Positions 10,383-20,345 of a DNA stretch of 64,000 nt are shown here, one piece after another. The stretch comes from Petaurus breviceps papuanus (lineage: Eukaryota; Chordata; Mammalia; Diprotodontia; Petauridae). Numbering within the stretch: position 1 is the first letter of the stretch; every line of letters starts with the position of its first letter. Under the pieces are notes generated by a model. The model ran no database searches. It saw only the letters and a program-made list of their open reading frames with translations, and had not been told where the DNA came from. The translations under genes and the position numbers were made by a program. The stretch is taken from contig JAMXIF010001253.1 of NCBI GenBank assembly GCA_028583685.1, positions 33,251,634-33,315,633 on the forward strand, read 5' to 3'.

Positions 10383-10734
10383 GGTTAGGGTATAAAAGGA
10401 CTATTTGAAATAAATTCAGGAGGGTAGGGTGACTTTAAAATTTGAAGGGTGTTGAATGATAGGCAAAGGAAAGTTGGACTTGACAGCAAGGCAAGATAGA
10501 GACACAGATTTTAGAACAGAGAGACATAGCACAGATTTCTCCATAAAGTAGTTTAATCAGGGAGCAGTTTGAAAGAAGAGAATTTGGAAGGGAAAACAAA
10601 TTAAGGTGATGAATTTACTATGAAATTGTAATGAGGGTAGTGAGTAGTGAAGGGTGGTGGTAGATGTTTGAATGAAGAAGAAGAATGGAAAAGACATCTT
10701 ATGGAGGTGGAATGGTAAGGATCTGACTTCAGTG

Positions 10735-10965
10735 GAATATAGCAGAAACAACCTAGGACCTAGAATTAGGAAGACCTGTGTACCACAGACACATCACTTA
10801 ATCTTTCTGAGCCTCAGCTTTCTTATATGTAAAATGGGGGGGGAACAGTAACTGATGCACTTCCTTCAGAGGGCTGTTGCAAGATTCAAATGAGATAACA
10901 TAAAGAGAGCACTTTGCAGGCCTTCAAGCACTATAGAAACACTAGTTATTATTGTTATAATCATA
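10735..10965 (+). repeat. MIR/THER SINE
   Basis: TAGAATTAGGAAGACCTGTG, GAGCCTCAGCTTTCTTATA, then GAGCACTTTGCAGGCCTTC with a TATTATTGTTATAATC tail. Confidence 0.8.
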
Positions 10966-11320
10966 GATGGCTAGAGTATTCAAAGGGATGATTTGGTGCT
11001 GTAAGGCATGCTCGAAAATGTCTTGATTTTGTCAAAGAGAGTTTCAGAAAAAATTGTGAAGCAGGTGAAGTTTATAATTTGATCCTTTAACCTTGTTGCT
11101 TAAAAACAAAACAAAACAAACCTGCTAAAAACCCTTCTCCATCCCCAACTTTCTTCCTATGGGCCTGTTCTCCCTGGCTCATAACCAGTAATCAATAAGT
11201 GTTAATTGAATGGAATTGCTCCCTGCCTCAGCACCCAAGGTTTCTGGCTGGGGTGCTTCTTTGTCAATGACATTATAATTAAATTTTTAAATGTTGGAGG
11301 TGGGAGTTACATCTAATTCA
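10966..11320. other. Mostly unassigned; faint L2 end
   Basis: Ordinary AT-rich sequence with an (AAAAC)-like run near 11103. AATCAATAAGTGTTAATTGA near 11190 may be the last bases of an L2. Nothing else is recognisable. Confidence 0.3.
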
Positions 11321-12285
11321 ATTCAATTCAGTTCAACTGTATTCAGCACACATTATTCAGTATCTGCTATGAAGAATGCCTTCTTCTGAGGTCTCAACTT
11401 TCAGAGACTCCAACTTCAAGGGGCCTATGGTCTAGTTTTGGGGCAGAGACATGCACCCAGATACCTTTTAATCCAGAATATGATTAAGTTCAAAGGAAAG
11501 GGAAGAGGAGAATCAGAAAAGTTGAAGGAAGGAGGAGTCTTCATCTGGGGGAGGGGAAATCAGGGAAGAAAGGTGGCATCTGATCTGAGACTTGAAGAAA
11601 AAGAGTATTTCATCAATGGAGGTAGGGAATGGAGTCTATCCCAGTCATAGAGAGAGGGGAGCTTGCACAAATACATGGAGAAAGGTGGGGGATGGTAAAC
11701 CATCTAGTTTGGCTGAGACATAGAGGAGGTAAAGAGATGTAAAATAGAAGCTGGAATGGTGGGTTGGAGTAATTTTATTAAGCCTTAATCCCTGAATGAG
11801 CTCTGCCTCAGTCAAGCTGAAACCTGTTAAAGACTTGAGATCAAAAAGGCCAAGGTCCCCCACTTCATCCTGGACCATCTCCAGTTGTCCTGATCTCTAT
11901 CTTGCCACTGGACCTAGAGGCTCCAGAGGAGAAAGTGAGGCTGGTGACTTTGCACAGTGCTCCCTCACTTAAATCCAATTCACTTGCATGTTATGGCATC
12001 ACTTCCCCGATATCATGGTCCTCTTTGAGAACGAAGGACAAACAAGAACAACAATGAAAAAGCTTGCACACCAGACTATTTTTTGTTTGATTTTTATTTA
12101 GCATGCAGTGGAGTCATTGAAGCTTTTGGAGTAGAAGGGTTATGTGAATATATCTAGGCATTAGGAAGCTTAGTCTGGCAGCTTGATGAAGGGGTACATT
12201 GGGGAAATGATAGATGAAAGTCAAGGGAGCTGGTCAAGTGAGAGGTGATGGGAGCCTAGACTAGACTGGTGGGAGCTTATGTTCT
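11320..12285 (-). repeat. L2 LINE, antisense, split by an RTE-tailed SINE
   Basis: ATTCAGCACACATTATTCAG (3' end), TGGCATCTGATCTGAGACTTG and GTCATTGAAGCTTTTGGAGT, then GTCTGGCAGCTTGATGAAGG and AAGTGAGAGGTGATGGG, follow the reverse complement of L2 in order. The element is interrupted between about 11775 and 12050. Confidence 0.7.
11775..12050 (+). repeat. RTE-tailed marsupial SINE
   Basis: It contains GAGAAAGTGAGGCTGGTGAC, CATGGTCCTCTTTGAGAACG and the tail AAGGACAAACAAGAACAAC. The same repeat occurs in inverse orientation at 18808-19215. The tail type suggests mobilisation by an RTE-clade LINE; I do not know the exact family name. Confidence 0.65.
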
Positions 12286-12487
12286 AATATGGAGAGATGA
12301 TACATGTGTCCCCTCAGAACTATAAAATCCTCAGGGTTTAAAGAAGGAGTGTAATTAGACAGAGGCCCTGGGAGTAGTTCTATTATGTCTTGGTGATCTT
12401 AGAAGAATGGAAAGTGAGGAAGAGGACCACACTGAGGAGGTGGGCAGGAAAGAGAGGGAAGAATGGGGAAAATTATTTCATATAATT

Positions 12488-12700
12488 GGGGGTGCATATG
12501 TTGGTTGGTTGTTGTCTTTTGTTCTTGAAGACGACCAAAATAACATCACTATGTCGGGGTAAAGGTACAGTGTGTCCAACTGTGGCTGATCAGATCAATA
12601 CAAGCTCAGAAGGCTCTGCCATAGATTGGGAACAAATAGTCCATATAGGAACATTTGGAATGAAAATGGCTATAAAATTTGTGCATCTCATGCTTCTTTT
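12488..12700 (-). repeat. Dispersed SINE/LINE end with an RTE-like tail, antisense
   Basis: It begins (antisense tail) with GTTGTCTTTTGTTCTTGAAG and continues with GTGTGTCCAACTGTGGCTGA and CAGAAGGCTCTGCCATAG. I recognise this as a common dispersed marsupial repeat. The tail resembles that of 11775-12050, but the body differs. Confidence 0.6.
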
Positions 12701-12929
12701 GGGCGCATATGTACAAATAAGGAAGAAGAGGTGGGAGGATTGGGTAACACTGGAAGCTCACTCTCATTTGAAGTAGTCAAAGGAAGAAAGAATATTCATT
12801 CACATGTTGAGTACAGAAATAAGTTCACTTTGTAGGGAAACGGCAGAGAAAGAGGAGAAGGGAAAGGAGGAAAATAAGAGGGAAGATAGAATAAGGGAGG
12901 GATTAATTCTATATAAAGCAAATGCTAAT

Positions 12930-13445
12930 TAAGGATGTACAAAAATATTTATATCAGCTCTCTGTATGGTGGCAAAGAACTGGAAACTGAGGGTGTCTGT
13001 CAGGGATTAGCTGAACAAATTATGTTATATAAAAGTGATGGAATATTATTGTGCTGTAAGAAATGATAAAAGGGATGGTTTCAGAAAAACCTAGGAGGAC
13101 TTATATGAAATGATACAGAGTGGAATTAGCAGAATCAGGAGAAAGATGTATACAATGACAAAAATATTGTAAAGACAAACAACTTTGAATGACTTAGGAA
13201 CTCTGATCAATGTAAGGACCAGCCATGCTTCCAGAAGACTCATGATAAGACTTGTTACCTATCTCCTGATAGAGAGGTGAAGGACTCAGAATGCAGATTG
13301 AGATATTTTCTTTGGGTGTGGCCAATGTAGAAATTTGTTTTGCCTGACTATATGTTTGTAACAGCTTTTTATTTTCTTTCTTCCTCAGTTGGGAGGGGCA
13401 GTTGGAGGGGAAATAGGAGGGATAAAAAGTAGATTTTTTGCTTGT
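12930..13445 (+). repeat. L1 3' end fragment (3' UTR)
   Basis: TATGGTGGCAAAGAACTGGA, then TGATGGAATATTATTGTGCT and AGGACTTATATGAAATGATA is the mammalian-wide L1 3' pattern, related to eutherian L1M ends. A G-rich stretch (GTTGGGAGGGGCAGTTGG) follows near the end. It is 5' truncated: no ORF1 and no reverse transcriptase body. Confidence 0.8.
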
Positions 13446-13469
13446 TGAAAAGAATACGAATTGAATCAC

Positions 13470-13542
13470 AAATTAAAGTTATATAGTTTATAAATGGTGG
13501 AACCTGAACTAGAACTCTAGGCTCTTGACTCATAGAGAAAAA
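13470..13542 (-). repeat. MIR fragment
   Basis: Weak antisense MIR core: ATAGTTTATAAATGGTGGAA, then CTCTAGGCTCTTGACTC. Confidence 0.45.
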
Positions 13543-13577
13543 GATATGCAATACCTACCATTTCCCCCAAATCTTTT

Positions 13578-13600
13578 ATTTATATATATATATATATATA
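13578..13600. repeat. (TA)n microsatellite
   Basis: An uninterrupted run of about 12 TA units. Confidence 0.95.
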
Positions 13601-13894
13601 TCCTATAAACTTATGTTCCAATCTAGCTCTCTGTACCTTAGCAGGTGACAATTAGCTAATTTGTTAAGGTAATCCATGTTTGGTGCTGATCAAAGATTAG
13701 AGGAGACCTTCATGTCTACCCCATGGGAGGTCCTTTCCACCAAATAATCCGTGCATTTTAATAATTGCTTTCTGAAGATCATATGCTTATCTTTGTTGTC
13801 TAACCCAAGGGAATGACTCTCAAGGTGAGAATTCATGGAGATGATGCCATAATGGACCAATGGAAGAGACAGTTTAAGGTAGTCAGGGGCCACG

Positions 13895-14105
13895 TCCTCT
13901 TTGTCCTTGTAACCCCAGTGTTAAATGGTATAGTGCTTGCTATATAGTAAGCACTTAATACATGCTTTCTGGGTTGATTGACTGAATATGGGCCTATCTT
14001 TTTAAGCTCTCTGAAGGCAGAGACATTTCGATCTTATCTACATTTCATATCTACCCCAGCATCTAGCATAGCAGACACAATAAATTTTTTTGTCGAGTTG
14101 AGAGA
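13895..14105 (+). repeat. Two consecutive L2 3' ends
   Basis: The first copy (TAGTAAGCACTTAATACATG at about 13947) is followed at once by a second (GCTCTCTGAAGGCAGAGACA, then CCCAGCATCTAGCATAG and CACAATAAAT). This suggests two insertions or a tandem duplication. Confidence 0.7.
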
Positions 14106-14118
14106 ATAACCTAAGGAA

Positions 14119-14119
14119 T

Positions 14120-14161
<42 letters not shown>
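14119..14161. repeat. (TG)n microsatellite
   Basis: An uninterrupted run of about 20 TG units. Confidence 0.97.
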
Positions 14162-14179
14162 TTATGACTTGATTATAGT

Positions 14180-14225
14180 GTCAGGAAGAGTTAGACATAA
14201 CTGAAAAATGACTAAAAAACAAAAA
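14180..14225 (+). repeat. MAR1 3' tail remnant
   Basis: GTCAGGAAGAGTTAGACATA, then ACTGAAAAATGACTAAA is the Bov-B-like MAR1 end without its head. Confidence 0.65.
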
Positions 14226-14265
14226 AAAAAGTTATTCAAGCAGCACCGAATAAAACAAACAAAAG

Positions 14266-14570
14266 GTTAGGGGATTATTTTTTTTCCTCTTGTTATTATA
14301 CCAAGCTAAAAAAGAACATTGTCTGTCTTTAGTCAGTGGTCTGGAACAGGTTATAGAAATAGACAGTTAGATAAAGATGCTACAGGTGCCGTGAATTTAA
14401 TTACATGCTCTTTGCTAGGAACATGGGGCATCAGGAGGAAAAAAAAGACATTTTCTAGGGACATCATGTATTTACACCAATATCAGTAGATCAACATTAT
14501 AACCAGACATGTAGAAAATAAGGCCAGTAGACGTTTTTGTCTATATCAATGTTAATGAGAGATGGTTAGC
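14266..14570. other. Unassigned non-coding stretch
   Basis: AT-rich sequence; no repeat or coding signal recognised. Confidence 0.3.
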
Positions 14571-14586
14571 CAGTTGGACAATTTTT

Positions 14587-14738
14587 TTTTTGGAGAGGGA
14601 GAGGCAGGGCAATTGGGGTTAAGTGACTTGTCCAAGGTCACACAGCTAGTAAGTGTTAAGTGTCTGAGGTCAAATTTGAACTCAGGTTCTCCTGACTCCA
14701 GGGCCGGTGCTGTATTCACTGTGACACCTAGCCACCCC
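14587..14738 (-). repeat. Short poly(A) SINE with target duplication
   Basis: Poly(T) at the left, CAATTGGGGTTAAGTGACTT core, GACACCTAGCCACCCC head. The target AGTTGGACAATTTT (14572-14585) recurs as AGTTGGACAAATTTTT (14740-14755). Confidence 0.92.
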
Positions 14739-15058
14739 AAGTTGGACAAATTTTTAAGGAATTCCTACATATTGGAACATACAGTGGAACCCTGGTTTAT
14801 GAATTTAATTTGTTCCAAGATTCTGTTCATCATGTATTTTGTTCATATTGCAAAGCAAATTTTCCCATAGCATATAATGTAAAGTCAGATGATTGGTAGC
14901 ACATCCCCAACAATATTCATATAAAAATAATTATTTATAATTTTAAGTGTGTGTCTCTAATGCACTTGAAATACAGTAACAATGATTAGTACACAGTATA
15001 AACTGAAAATAAAACAAATTAAACCATACTTTACCTTTGAGAAGAGTCGTGGCTGGCA

Positions 15059-15553
15059 TGAGGAATTTTAATGAGAATGGGAATTTGAAGATCTTCCCTG
15101 CCCCTTAATAGACCTAGAGAAATTTGAAGACCTCCCCTGCTTTGAAAGTAAACTCTGCCCCCTATTAGGCTGAAAGTAGTTACATGGAGCTTGTGATGGG
15201 AGGAGTTTGCTGAAGGGTAGAGCAGAGCCACAGGAAGCTAGGATCCAGAACTAGAGAGATGGTGGGAAAGAGAGGAGCTGAGGCAAGGAGATAGGGAGGT
15301 TTGTGAGTAATTATTGATCTTATATTGGTTTGTGGAAAGGCTAAAGGATGACATGGCTTTCTGCTATATTGTGTTTTGTTAACTTTTATGTATGTTGCTT
15401 TGATGGATTCATTTTCCTGGTGTTGGGATTTGGTTTTCTGCTGTCTAAATAAATGTTTTGGTTCTGTCCTCTATATGGATAATCTGTTATGTTTTGCAAT
15501 TAGAGCACTATACAGGAATATTTATAGTCATGGTCAGTGCTGTAAATATTTCA
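15059..15553 (+). mobile_element. Solo LTR, marsupial ERV family A
   Basis: It starts with TG and ends with CA. A perfect 6-bp target duplication, CTGGCA, lies at 15053-15058 and 15554-15559. It contains GAAGATCTTCCCTGCCCCTT near the 5' end and a polyadenylation signal AATAAA at about 15450. A related copy lies at 57259-57735 in opposite orientation. No internal viral sequence is attached, so this is a fossil solo LTR. It is younger than the Tigger element it sits in. Confidence 0.85.
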
Positions 15554-15719
15554 CTGGCACTACTGGGAGATGAGAGGGAGCAGGAGGAGGAAAGGTTATT
15601 GCTTGGAAGGAAAATCTCCTTCCATGAGAACATTGGGGATTTCAATGTCAGGAGTGTTCTTTCCTATGCTACCTTCACTAAAAGTAAGACTAACACTACT
15701 GCCTTCACTAATTTTTTGT

Positions 15720-16080
15720 TCTTTAGATTCACTTTCATATTTTGACTCGCTGTTTCTTTACATTTGCTTCTGACTAGGAATCTATCTAAGGACATTTGTT
15801 TTTGATGTTTCTTTCAGAATGACACAGAAATGTGACATTACATTATTGTTGAACATATTTGTGGCTCTCATTGCTACAACCTTATTTGGGTGATGTTTTT
15901 CAACAAAATTTTGCATTTTTCCCACATCTGATAAACCTCTCTAATCTTACTTGAAGTGAGAGATTCCTCCAACCTCTCAACCCCCTCTTCAGATGAAATA
16001 TCCTCCGACACCTCTCACAGTCGCTCCTCATTCAGATCCATCAGTTCTTCCACCGTCAGCTCCTGGCCATGTTCCTCCAT
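15720..16080 (-). pseudogene. Tigger transposase C-terminal remnant
   Basis: Read on the minus strand from 16080, the frame gives MEEHGQELTVEELMDLNEER and then a stop. The same frame continues with SEDISSEEGVERLEESLTSS and YQMWEKCKILLKN. Further along comes the end motif SLDRFLVRSKCKETASQ. Acidic SSEE followed by a helical stretch and an (S/T)LDRFL end is the usual C-terminus of Tigger/CENPB-like DDE transposases. Several in-frame stops and at least one frame change show it is dead. Confidence 0.65.
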
Positions 16081-16383
16081 TGTTACAAATATTGCTGCAG
16101 ATCACAGTCACTATCATACACTTTTATGTGAAGTACTACCGAACGTATGCAAACACACGTGAACACACTTGTAATGGTACTGTTAAGAGGAAAGGAGGCT
16201 GCCTTCACAAAGGGTCAACGCTAAGTGAGGCTAATTAGGCAGTATACCAACCGAGCATCATTCCTTTGTGAGCTGTTGTAGTCCAAACATGGTGTTCATG
16301 TTGAGAATTTTTGTTCGTCCTTCAAGACCAATTTTGGGAAAAAAATTTTCCTTGTCCCTTAAACTGAGTTTCTAATGTATTTA

Positions 16384-16385
<2 letters not shown>

Positions 16386-16421
<36 letters not shown>
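16386..16421. repeat. (TG)n microsatellite
   Basis: An uninterrupted run of about 18 TG units. Confidence 0.97.
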
Positions 16422-16423
<2 letters not shown>

Positions 16424-16611
16424 TTTATGATTTAAAAGGAGAGATGAGGCATGCAATCAACATCAAGTTCTTATGAATGTATGTGAATTACAATTAATGT
16501 AATACATTAATTGAGGAAGAAGAATAAAACAAGACTCCAAGGTATGCCTTACCCAACATATGTATACTATGATTTATTGTAGGTTCTAGTCAAATCTAGA
16601 CTTTGACAGCA

Positions 16612-16998
16612 TAGTTTAGTGGAAAGAAAACTGGAATAGAAGCCAAAAGACTTGTATTGTAATCCTTGTTCTGCCTCAAACTATGTGATCTAGAACAAAT
16701 CACTTGTTCTCTTTAAGGCTCAATGTCTTTATCTGCAAAATGAAGGGGTTAGTCAAATTCAAATAAAAGTGGATCCCTGTGGGATATATATTGATTTAGA
16801 AAATCAGAAATTAACATTGTCTATATTATACTTTTATTTAGTTTGTTAAGCATTTCCCAATTACATTTGAATGTAGTTCAGGCCATACCTGGGAGTTTTG
16901 GGGGCCACTTGTGGCCTGTGGGCCACAAGGTGAGTTTGACACCTTCGGGCTACATAATCACTAAGGTCCTTTTTAATTTTAAAATGTTATGATTCTTT
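16612..16998 (+). repeat. MIR/THER SINE split by a MITE
   Basis: The MIR body at 16612-16742 ends at CTGCAAAATGAAGGGG. It resumes at about 16952 with ATAATCACTAAGGTCC and ATGTTATGATTCTTTG, which is the expected MIR end. Confidence 0.75.
16743..16951 (-). mobile_element. hAT-like MITE nested in MIR
   Basis: Terminal inverted repeats are AGTCAAATTCAAATAAAAG at the left and GGTGAGTTTGACACCTTC at the right (complement GTGTCAAACTCACC). Inner marks are GTGGATCCCTGTGGG and a GGGCCAC-rich end. I recognise the sequence as a common dispersed marsupial element. No clean 8-bp duplication is visible. Confidence 0.6.
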
Positions 16999-16999
16999 G

Positions 17000-17890
17000 A
17001 GGCTAGACTGGCTCCAAATCATGTTATTTCATTATGGCCTTTGTGATGAGGGTTATCCTTTACACATATAGTATGAAGTGTCATGGGGCTCAAAAGGAGG
17101 CAGAGTAGACATCTCTAGCCTTTTCTCCCCCAAACCTTCTCCAAGGGAGCCTTTAATTCCTGCCAGGAGGGGAAGCAGGAGGTTGAGATAAGAAGCTTGG
17201 TCACTCTGCCCTGCTCTCCTCAGTGAAAGGGAGTATTGGGCTAGAATTATATCTATCTGTTCCCTTAAATATTGATAGTCTAGGGGATATGGTTTTCAGG
17301 CAAAAGCATGATTTCACTAATGGGGAAAGGAAGACCTGAGCTTTATAACCAAACCTTGACTTCTTTATACCAGACAATACAGAATGAAGGAGATCTCCCA
17401 ATGGGAACAAGGTAATTCGGCTCTACTAAGAGAGAAAGTTTCAGCTCTCACCCAAGAGGAAGATTCCCCACAGTCTCTAGAATAGCAAGCTAGGAGAGGG
17501 ACATGATGGAGACTGTCAGCTCCTTTATGTTGATTTCTTCCCAGAATCTTTTTCTTTAGCCATGTGTAGTGAAGTTTGGCATCATTCATCTTATCTCTCA
17601 AAACCGGAAGCCAGAAATGCCTGAAGTAACTGCAGAGCCAGAAGAGACTTAAAAAAAGTCCTGAAAAGAAGGAAGAAACATGAAGAAGGTCAAGAGACTC
17701 TAGATCTTGAAGAGACTAAACCTCTCCTCTCTCTAGCCCTAGCTAAATCCAACCTACTCCTAATACAAGGTGCTGATCTCCACCAATGAAGAGAGAGTCC
17801 TACACCAAAGGGCTTTGGGACTCATGTTATACTGTACATGCTATGAACTCACTACAATCCCAGAGACTATCCATTGAGGCAACAAGTTAG
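17000..17890. other. Unassigned stretch
   Basis: I see no coding signal and no repeat I can name. Purine-rich AGAAGAGACTTAAAAAAAG and evenly mixed sequence near 17640-17760 resemble old LTR material, but nothing proves it. Confidence 0.25.
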
Positions 17891-17897
17891 AGTGAGA

Positions 17898-18016
17898 AGA
17901 GGAATAGAGTGGTCGGGAGACCATGGCTTGAGTTCTAGCTCTACCACCATCCAAGCTGATTCACTTCTCTGTGCCCTAATTTCTTCATCTTTAAGTTGGA
18001 AGGTGGATGTTGATGT
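17898..18016 (+). repeat. MIR SINE fragment
   Basis: GACCATGGCTTGAGTTCTAG, then TTCACTTCTCTGTGCCCTAA and TTTCTTCATCTTTAAGTTGG is MIR head to core. Confidence 0.7.
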
Positions 18017-18137
18017 ATCATAAATCCATGTCAATAAATTTTTTGAGTACTTACTCTAATATGTGTACATTCACATACATGTATATGTACACACATTTAA
18101 TTCTATGTATACTACTATACATTATAAAACATATACA

Positions 18138-18370
18138 AGGACAGGGATTGGACCAGCGATATAATTTACATAAGAAATTCAGATGAGAAAACTTCCTCAA
18201 CCAATACAAGTCAATAACTTCTTTGCAACGTATGGTCTTAGTTGTCTAGAGCAATGAGGTTAAGTGACTTGACCAGGGTCACATATCCAGTATTTATCAG
18301 AAGCATGACTGACTCATGTCTTCCTAACTCTGAAGAAAGCATTCTAGACACTTAGTCACACTACTCATCT
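18138..18370 (-). repeat. CORE-SINE with distinct 3' body, antisense
   Basis: GGATTGGACCAGCGATATAA, then GCAACGTATGGTCTTAG and AGGTTAAGTGACTTGACC. The opening third differs from MIR and MAR1. A sense copy of the same type lies at 54045-54260, so this is a separate CORE-SINE subfamily. Confidence 0.65.
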
Positions 18371-18419
18371 TTAGAACAACAACAAAACCCAGACATTCTA
18401 AATGATAGAATGACAAAAA

Positions 18420-18800
18420 ATATTTTTAAAATTATTTTCAATTTCATTTTATATATTAATGGTATAAAAACTCATTTTGTTCTTTGTTAGAAAGTATGAG
18501 GAATGTCATTGAATATGCTTTATTACTTTTTAAAATCTTGGGCTAAGACTTTGTGATACAATGATGTGATCTGAATCTAGGTTTAATTTATTTTAATAGT
18601 TGCTTTTAATGGTTGTCACAGCTGAAATAAGGCTTTATAGACTATAATTGCCAGAACCTAAAAAAATGCCATTTTAATTAATACGTAAGATTAATAGGTA
18701 AAGAGATACTGTTTTACATACTCAGAAGTTTTCTTTTTAACTCTGAAAAAAAACTTGCAACTAAAAAAAGTCCTTAGTTCCTAGAAGAGTTACTTCCTAC
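18420..18800. other. AT-rich repeat-poor block, possible conserved element
   Basis: No named repeat. It carries GATGTGATCTGAATC, GTTGTCACAGCTGAAATAAG and TTTTAATTAATACG, the last a paired homeobox-type site near 18673. Confidence 0.35.
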
Positions 18801-18807
18801 AAAGTTT

Positions 18808-19215
18808 TGTATGTCCTTTGTTCTCGAAGAGGACCATGGCATCAGGGAAATGATGACGTGACTTGCAGTTGACTTTGATTTGAGTGAGGGAGGGCTGTGC
18901 AAAGTCACCAGCCTCACTTTCTCCTCCAGAGACATCTGGATTCAGTGGTCTTATATAGATCAGGATGACTGGAGATGGCCTAGGACGCTGTGGGAGACCC
19001 TGGCCCTTTTAGGCTAAGGCTTTTTCCTGTTCTCACTTTGAGTGAGGTAACCCCCATTCAGTGAATAGGCCTCTTGAAGTGAGTCAGAGGCTTGGCTCCT
19101 TTGATAAAAAAAAGAAAAAATCAAACTGGGAGGGGAAGACCCCCCTGGGTTGTTGGCCAAAAGAGAAACAGTTACTATTTACTATTTACATTCACCCTGT
19201 GCTAGGAAGGCAGGG
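18808..19215 (-). repeat. RTE-tailed marsupial SINE, near full length
   Basis: The antisense tail TGTCCTTTGTTCTCGAAGAG is followed by AGTCACCAGCCTCACTTTC, AGGATGACTGGAGATGGCC and a body extending to about 19215. It is the inverse of 11775-12050 and longer at its 5' end. Confidence 0.65.
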
Positions 19216-19344
19216 CCCTATTGTTTGTCCACCAATCTATGAGCTCCAGAACGAAATGGGTTTAAGGCTTGGTTTTGAGAAAGAAATCTAGCCAGTAAAC
19301 CCCAAGGTAAGGAGGGAGCTTTCAGCCATCTAAAACACCTTCCT

Positions 19345-19600
19345 TTGGGCAGAGCACCTCAGGTAAGGGAAGAGGAGAGGAGAAGAGAGGGGAAGGGAAG
19401 GGAGGAGAGAAAAGGGTTGGGGAGGAGAGGGGAAGGGAGGGGGAAAAAGGGTGGGGAGGGGAGGATAGAAGAGGGGTAGGGAGGGGAGGGGACAAAAGGA
19501 GTGGGGAGGGGAAGAGAGAAGAGGGCTGGGCAGGGGAGGGAGGGGGGTAGAGAGAAGGGGTGGGGGGGGAGGGGGGGGGAGGTCTGGGGAAGAGCATTCC
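19345..19600. repeat. G-rich polypurine tract
   Basis: About 250 bp of almost pure purine on the plus strand, with units like GGGGAGGGGAAG and G runs of up to nine. Proline-rich frames on the complement are artefacts of CCC/CCT runs. G-quadruplex or triplex potential is high by inspection. Confidence 0.95.
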
Positions 19601-19679
19601 TGAATCCCCCCAGTTGTTAGTACTCTGTCTCCAGCCTTCTCATACCTCCTCATATGATTGTGAATTTATTTTATATGCC

Positions 19680-19827
19680 TTTACTTATCTGTATGCCCAT
19701 TTCCCCACTCCCATCCACACTCCCAGTAGAATATAAGCTCTTCATGGGTGGGCATTGCTTTGTTTTTGTCTTCATATCCACAGTGTCTGTCGTATACCAG
19801 GTACTTCATAAATATTTGTTGAATTAA
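19680..19827 (+). repeat. L2 LINE 3' end
   Basis: AATATAAGCTCTTCATGGGT, then CAGTGTCTGTCGTATACC and TAAATATTTGTTGAATTAAA is a good L2 terminus. Confidence 0.85.
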
Positions 19828-19924
19828 AGTATCGGTTTTTGTAGATTGTTATCATGCATGACCCTTACTTCTTCTCTAGGGATACAGGTGGCTATGAGCA
19901 TCGAGGGATTATCAGGCAAGCACA

Positions 19925-20345
19925 GATTTAGAATTTGAAGGGAACTTTAGTCTGGATTCTAGCCCAGCCCCATCATTTTGCAGTTGAGGAACTGAAGCCC
20001 AGAAGGGTGAGATGCCTAAGGTCACACAGGTAGAAATGCCAGAAGTAGGAGTCCAGTAGCTTGTTTAGCTTAGATGGTGTGGTAGATAGAGTGCTGAGCC
20101 TGGAGGCAGGAAGACCTGAGTTCAAATCCACCCTCTGACAATTAAGAGCTGTGTGACTCTGGGTAGGTCACTTCACCCTGTTTGCCTCAGTTTCCTCATC
20201 TGTAAGATGAGCTGGAGAAGGAAATGGCAAACTACTCTAGAATCTTTGCCAAGAAAACCCTAAATGAGGTCATGACGAGTCAGAAACAACTGAATAGTAA
20301 CTTCTGGCACCAAATCCAGAACTTTTCTGTACCCTCTTTACAAAT
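19925..20345 (-). repeat. MIR SINE split by MAR1
   Basis: The antisense MIR at 19925-20061 (TTGAAGGGAACTTTAGTCTG, AAGGTCACACAGGTAG) continues after the MAR1 with GGCACCAAATCCAGAACTTT at 20303-20345. Confidence 0.7.
20062..20301 (+). repeat. MAR1-type SINE
   Basis: GGTAGATAGAGTGCTGAGCC, GTTTGCCTCAGTTTCCTCA, GCCAAGAAAACCCTAAATG and a tail CAGAAACAACTGAATAG. Its first ~15 bases are degraded. Confidence 0.88.

Larger units (their letters stand above)
9470..10700 (-). repeat. L2 LINE, antisense, broken by MIR and a MITE
   Basis: The antisense L2 3' end (AATCCCTGCCCTCAGGAAGC at about 9540) continues upstream with a diverged region at 9610-9740. It continues again at 10085-10260 (GGAAATTCCAGGCAAAGGAA) and faintly at 10391-10700. 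A MIR (about 9830-10080) and an hAT-like MITE (10261-10382) interrupt it. Confidence 0.6.
14782..16345 (-). mobile_element. Tigger-like (Tc1/mariner) DNA transposon, decayed, with nested LTR
   Basis: The left end, CAGTGGAACCCTGGTTTATG, follows a TA. The inner sequence TTTTCCCATAGCATATAATG is a typical subterminal block. Transposase remnants on the minus strand lie at 15720-16080. The right side (TTTTGTTCGTCCTTC near 16308) is diverged and I cannot see a clean right terminal repeat. A solo LTR inserted at 15059-15553; removal rejoins the two halves. Confidence 0.7.

Noticed and set aside
15376-15773. Hydrophobic frames of 65-95 codons, with look-alikes at 57083-57607 (minus)
   Set aside because: The similarity is explained by shared LTR family A sequence, not by a conserved protein.
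14119-16421. Two long (TG)n tracts as a CRISPR-like or regulatory array
   Set aside because: Plain dinucleotide microsatellites without spacers, common in vertebrates.
19322-19653. Proline/serine-rich frames of 91 and 107 codons (minus strand)
   Set aside because: They are translations of the complementary C-rich strand of the polypurine tract.
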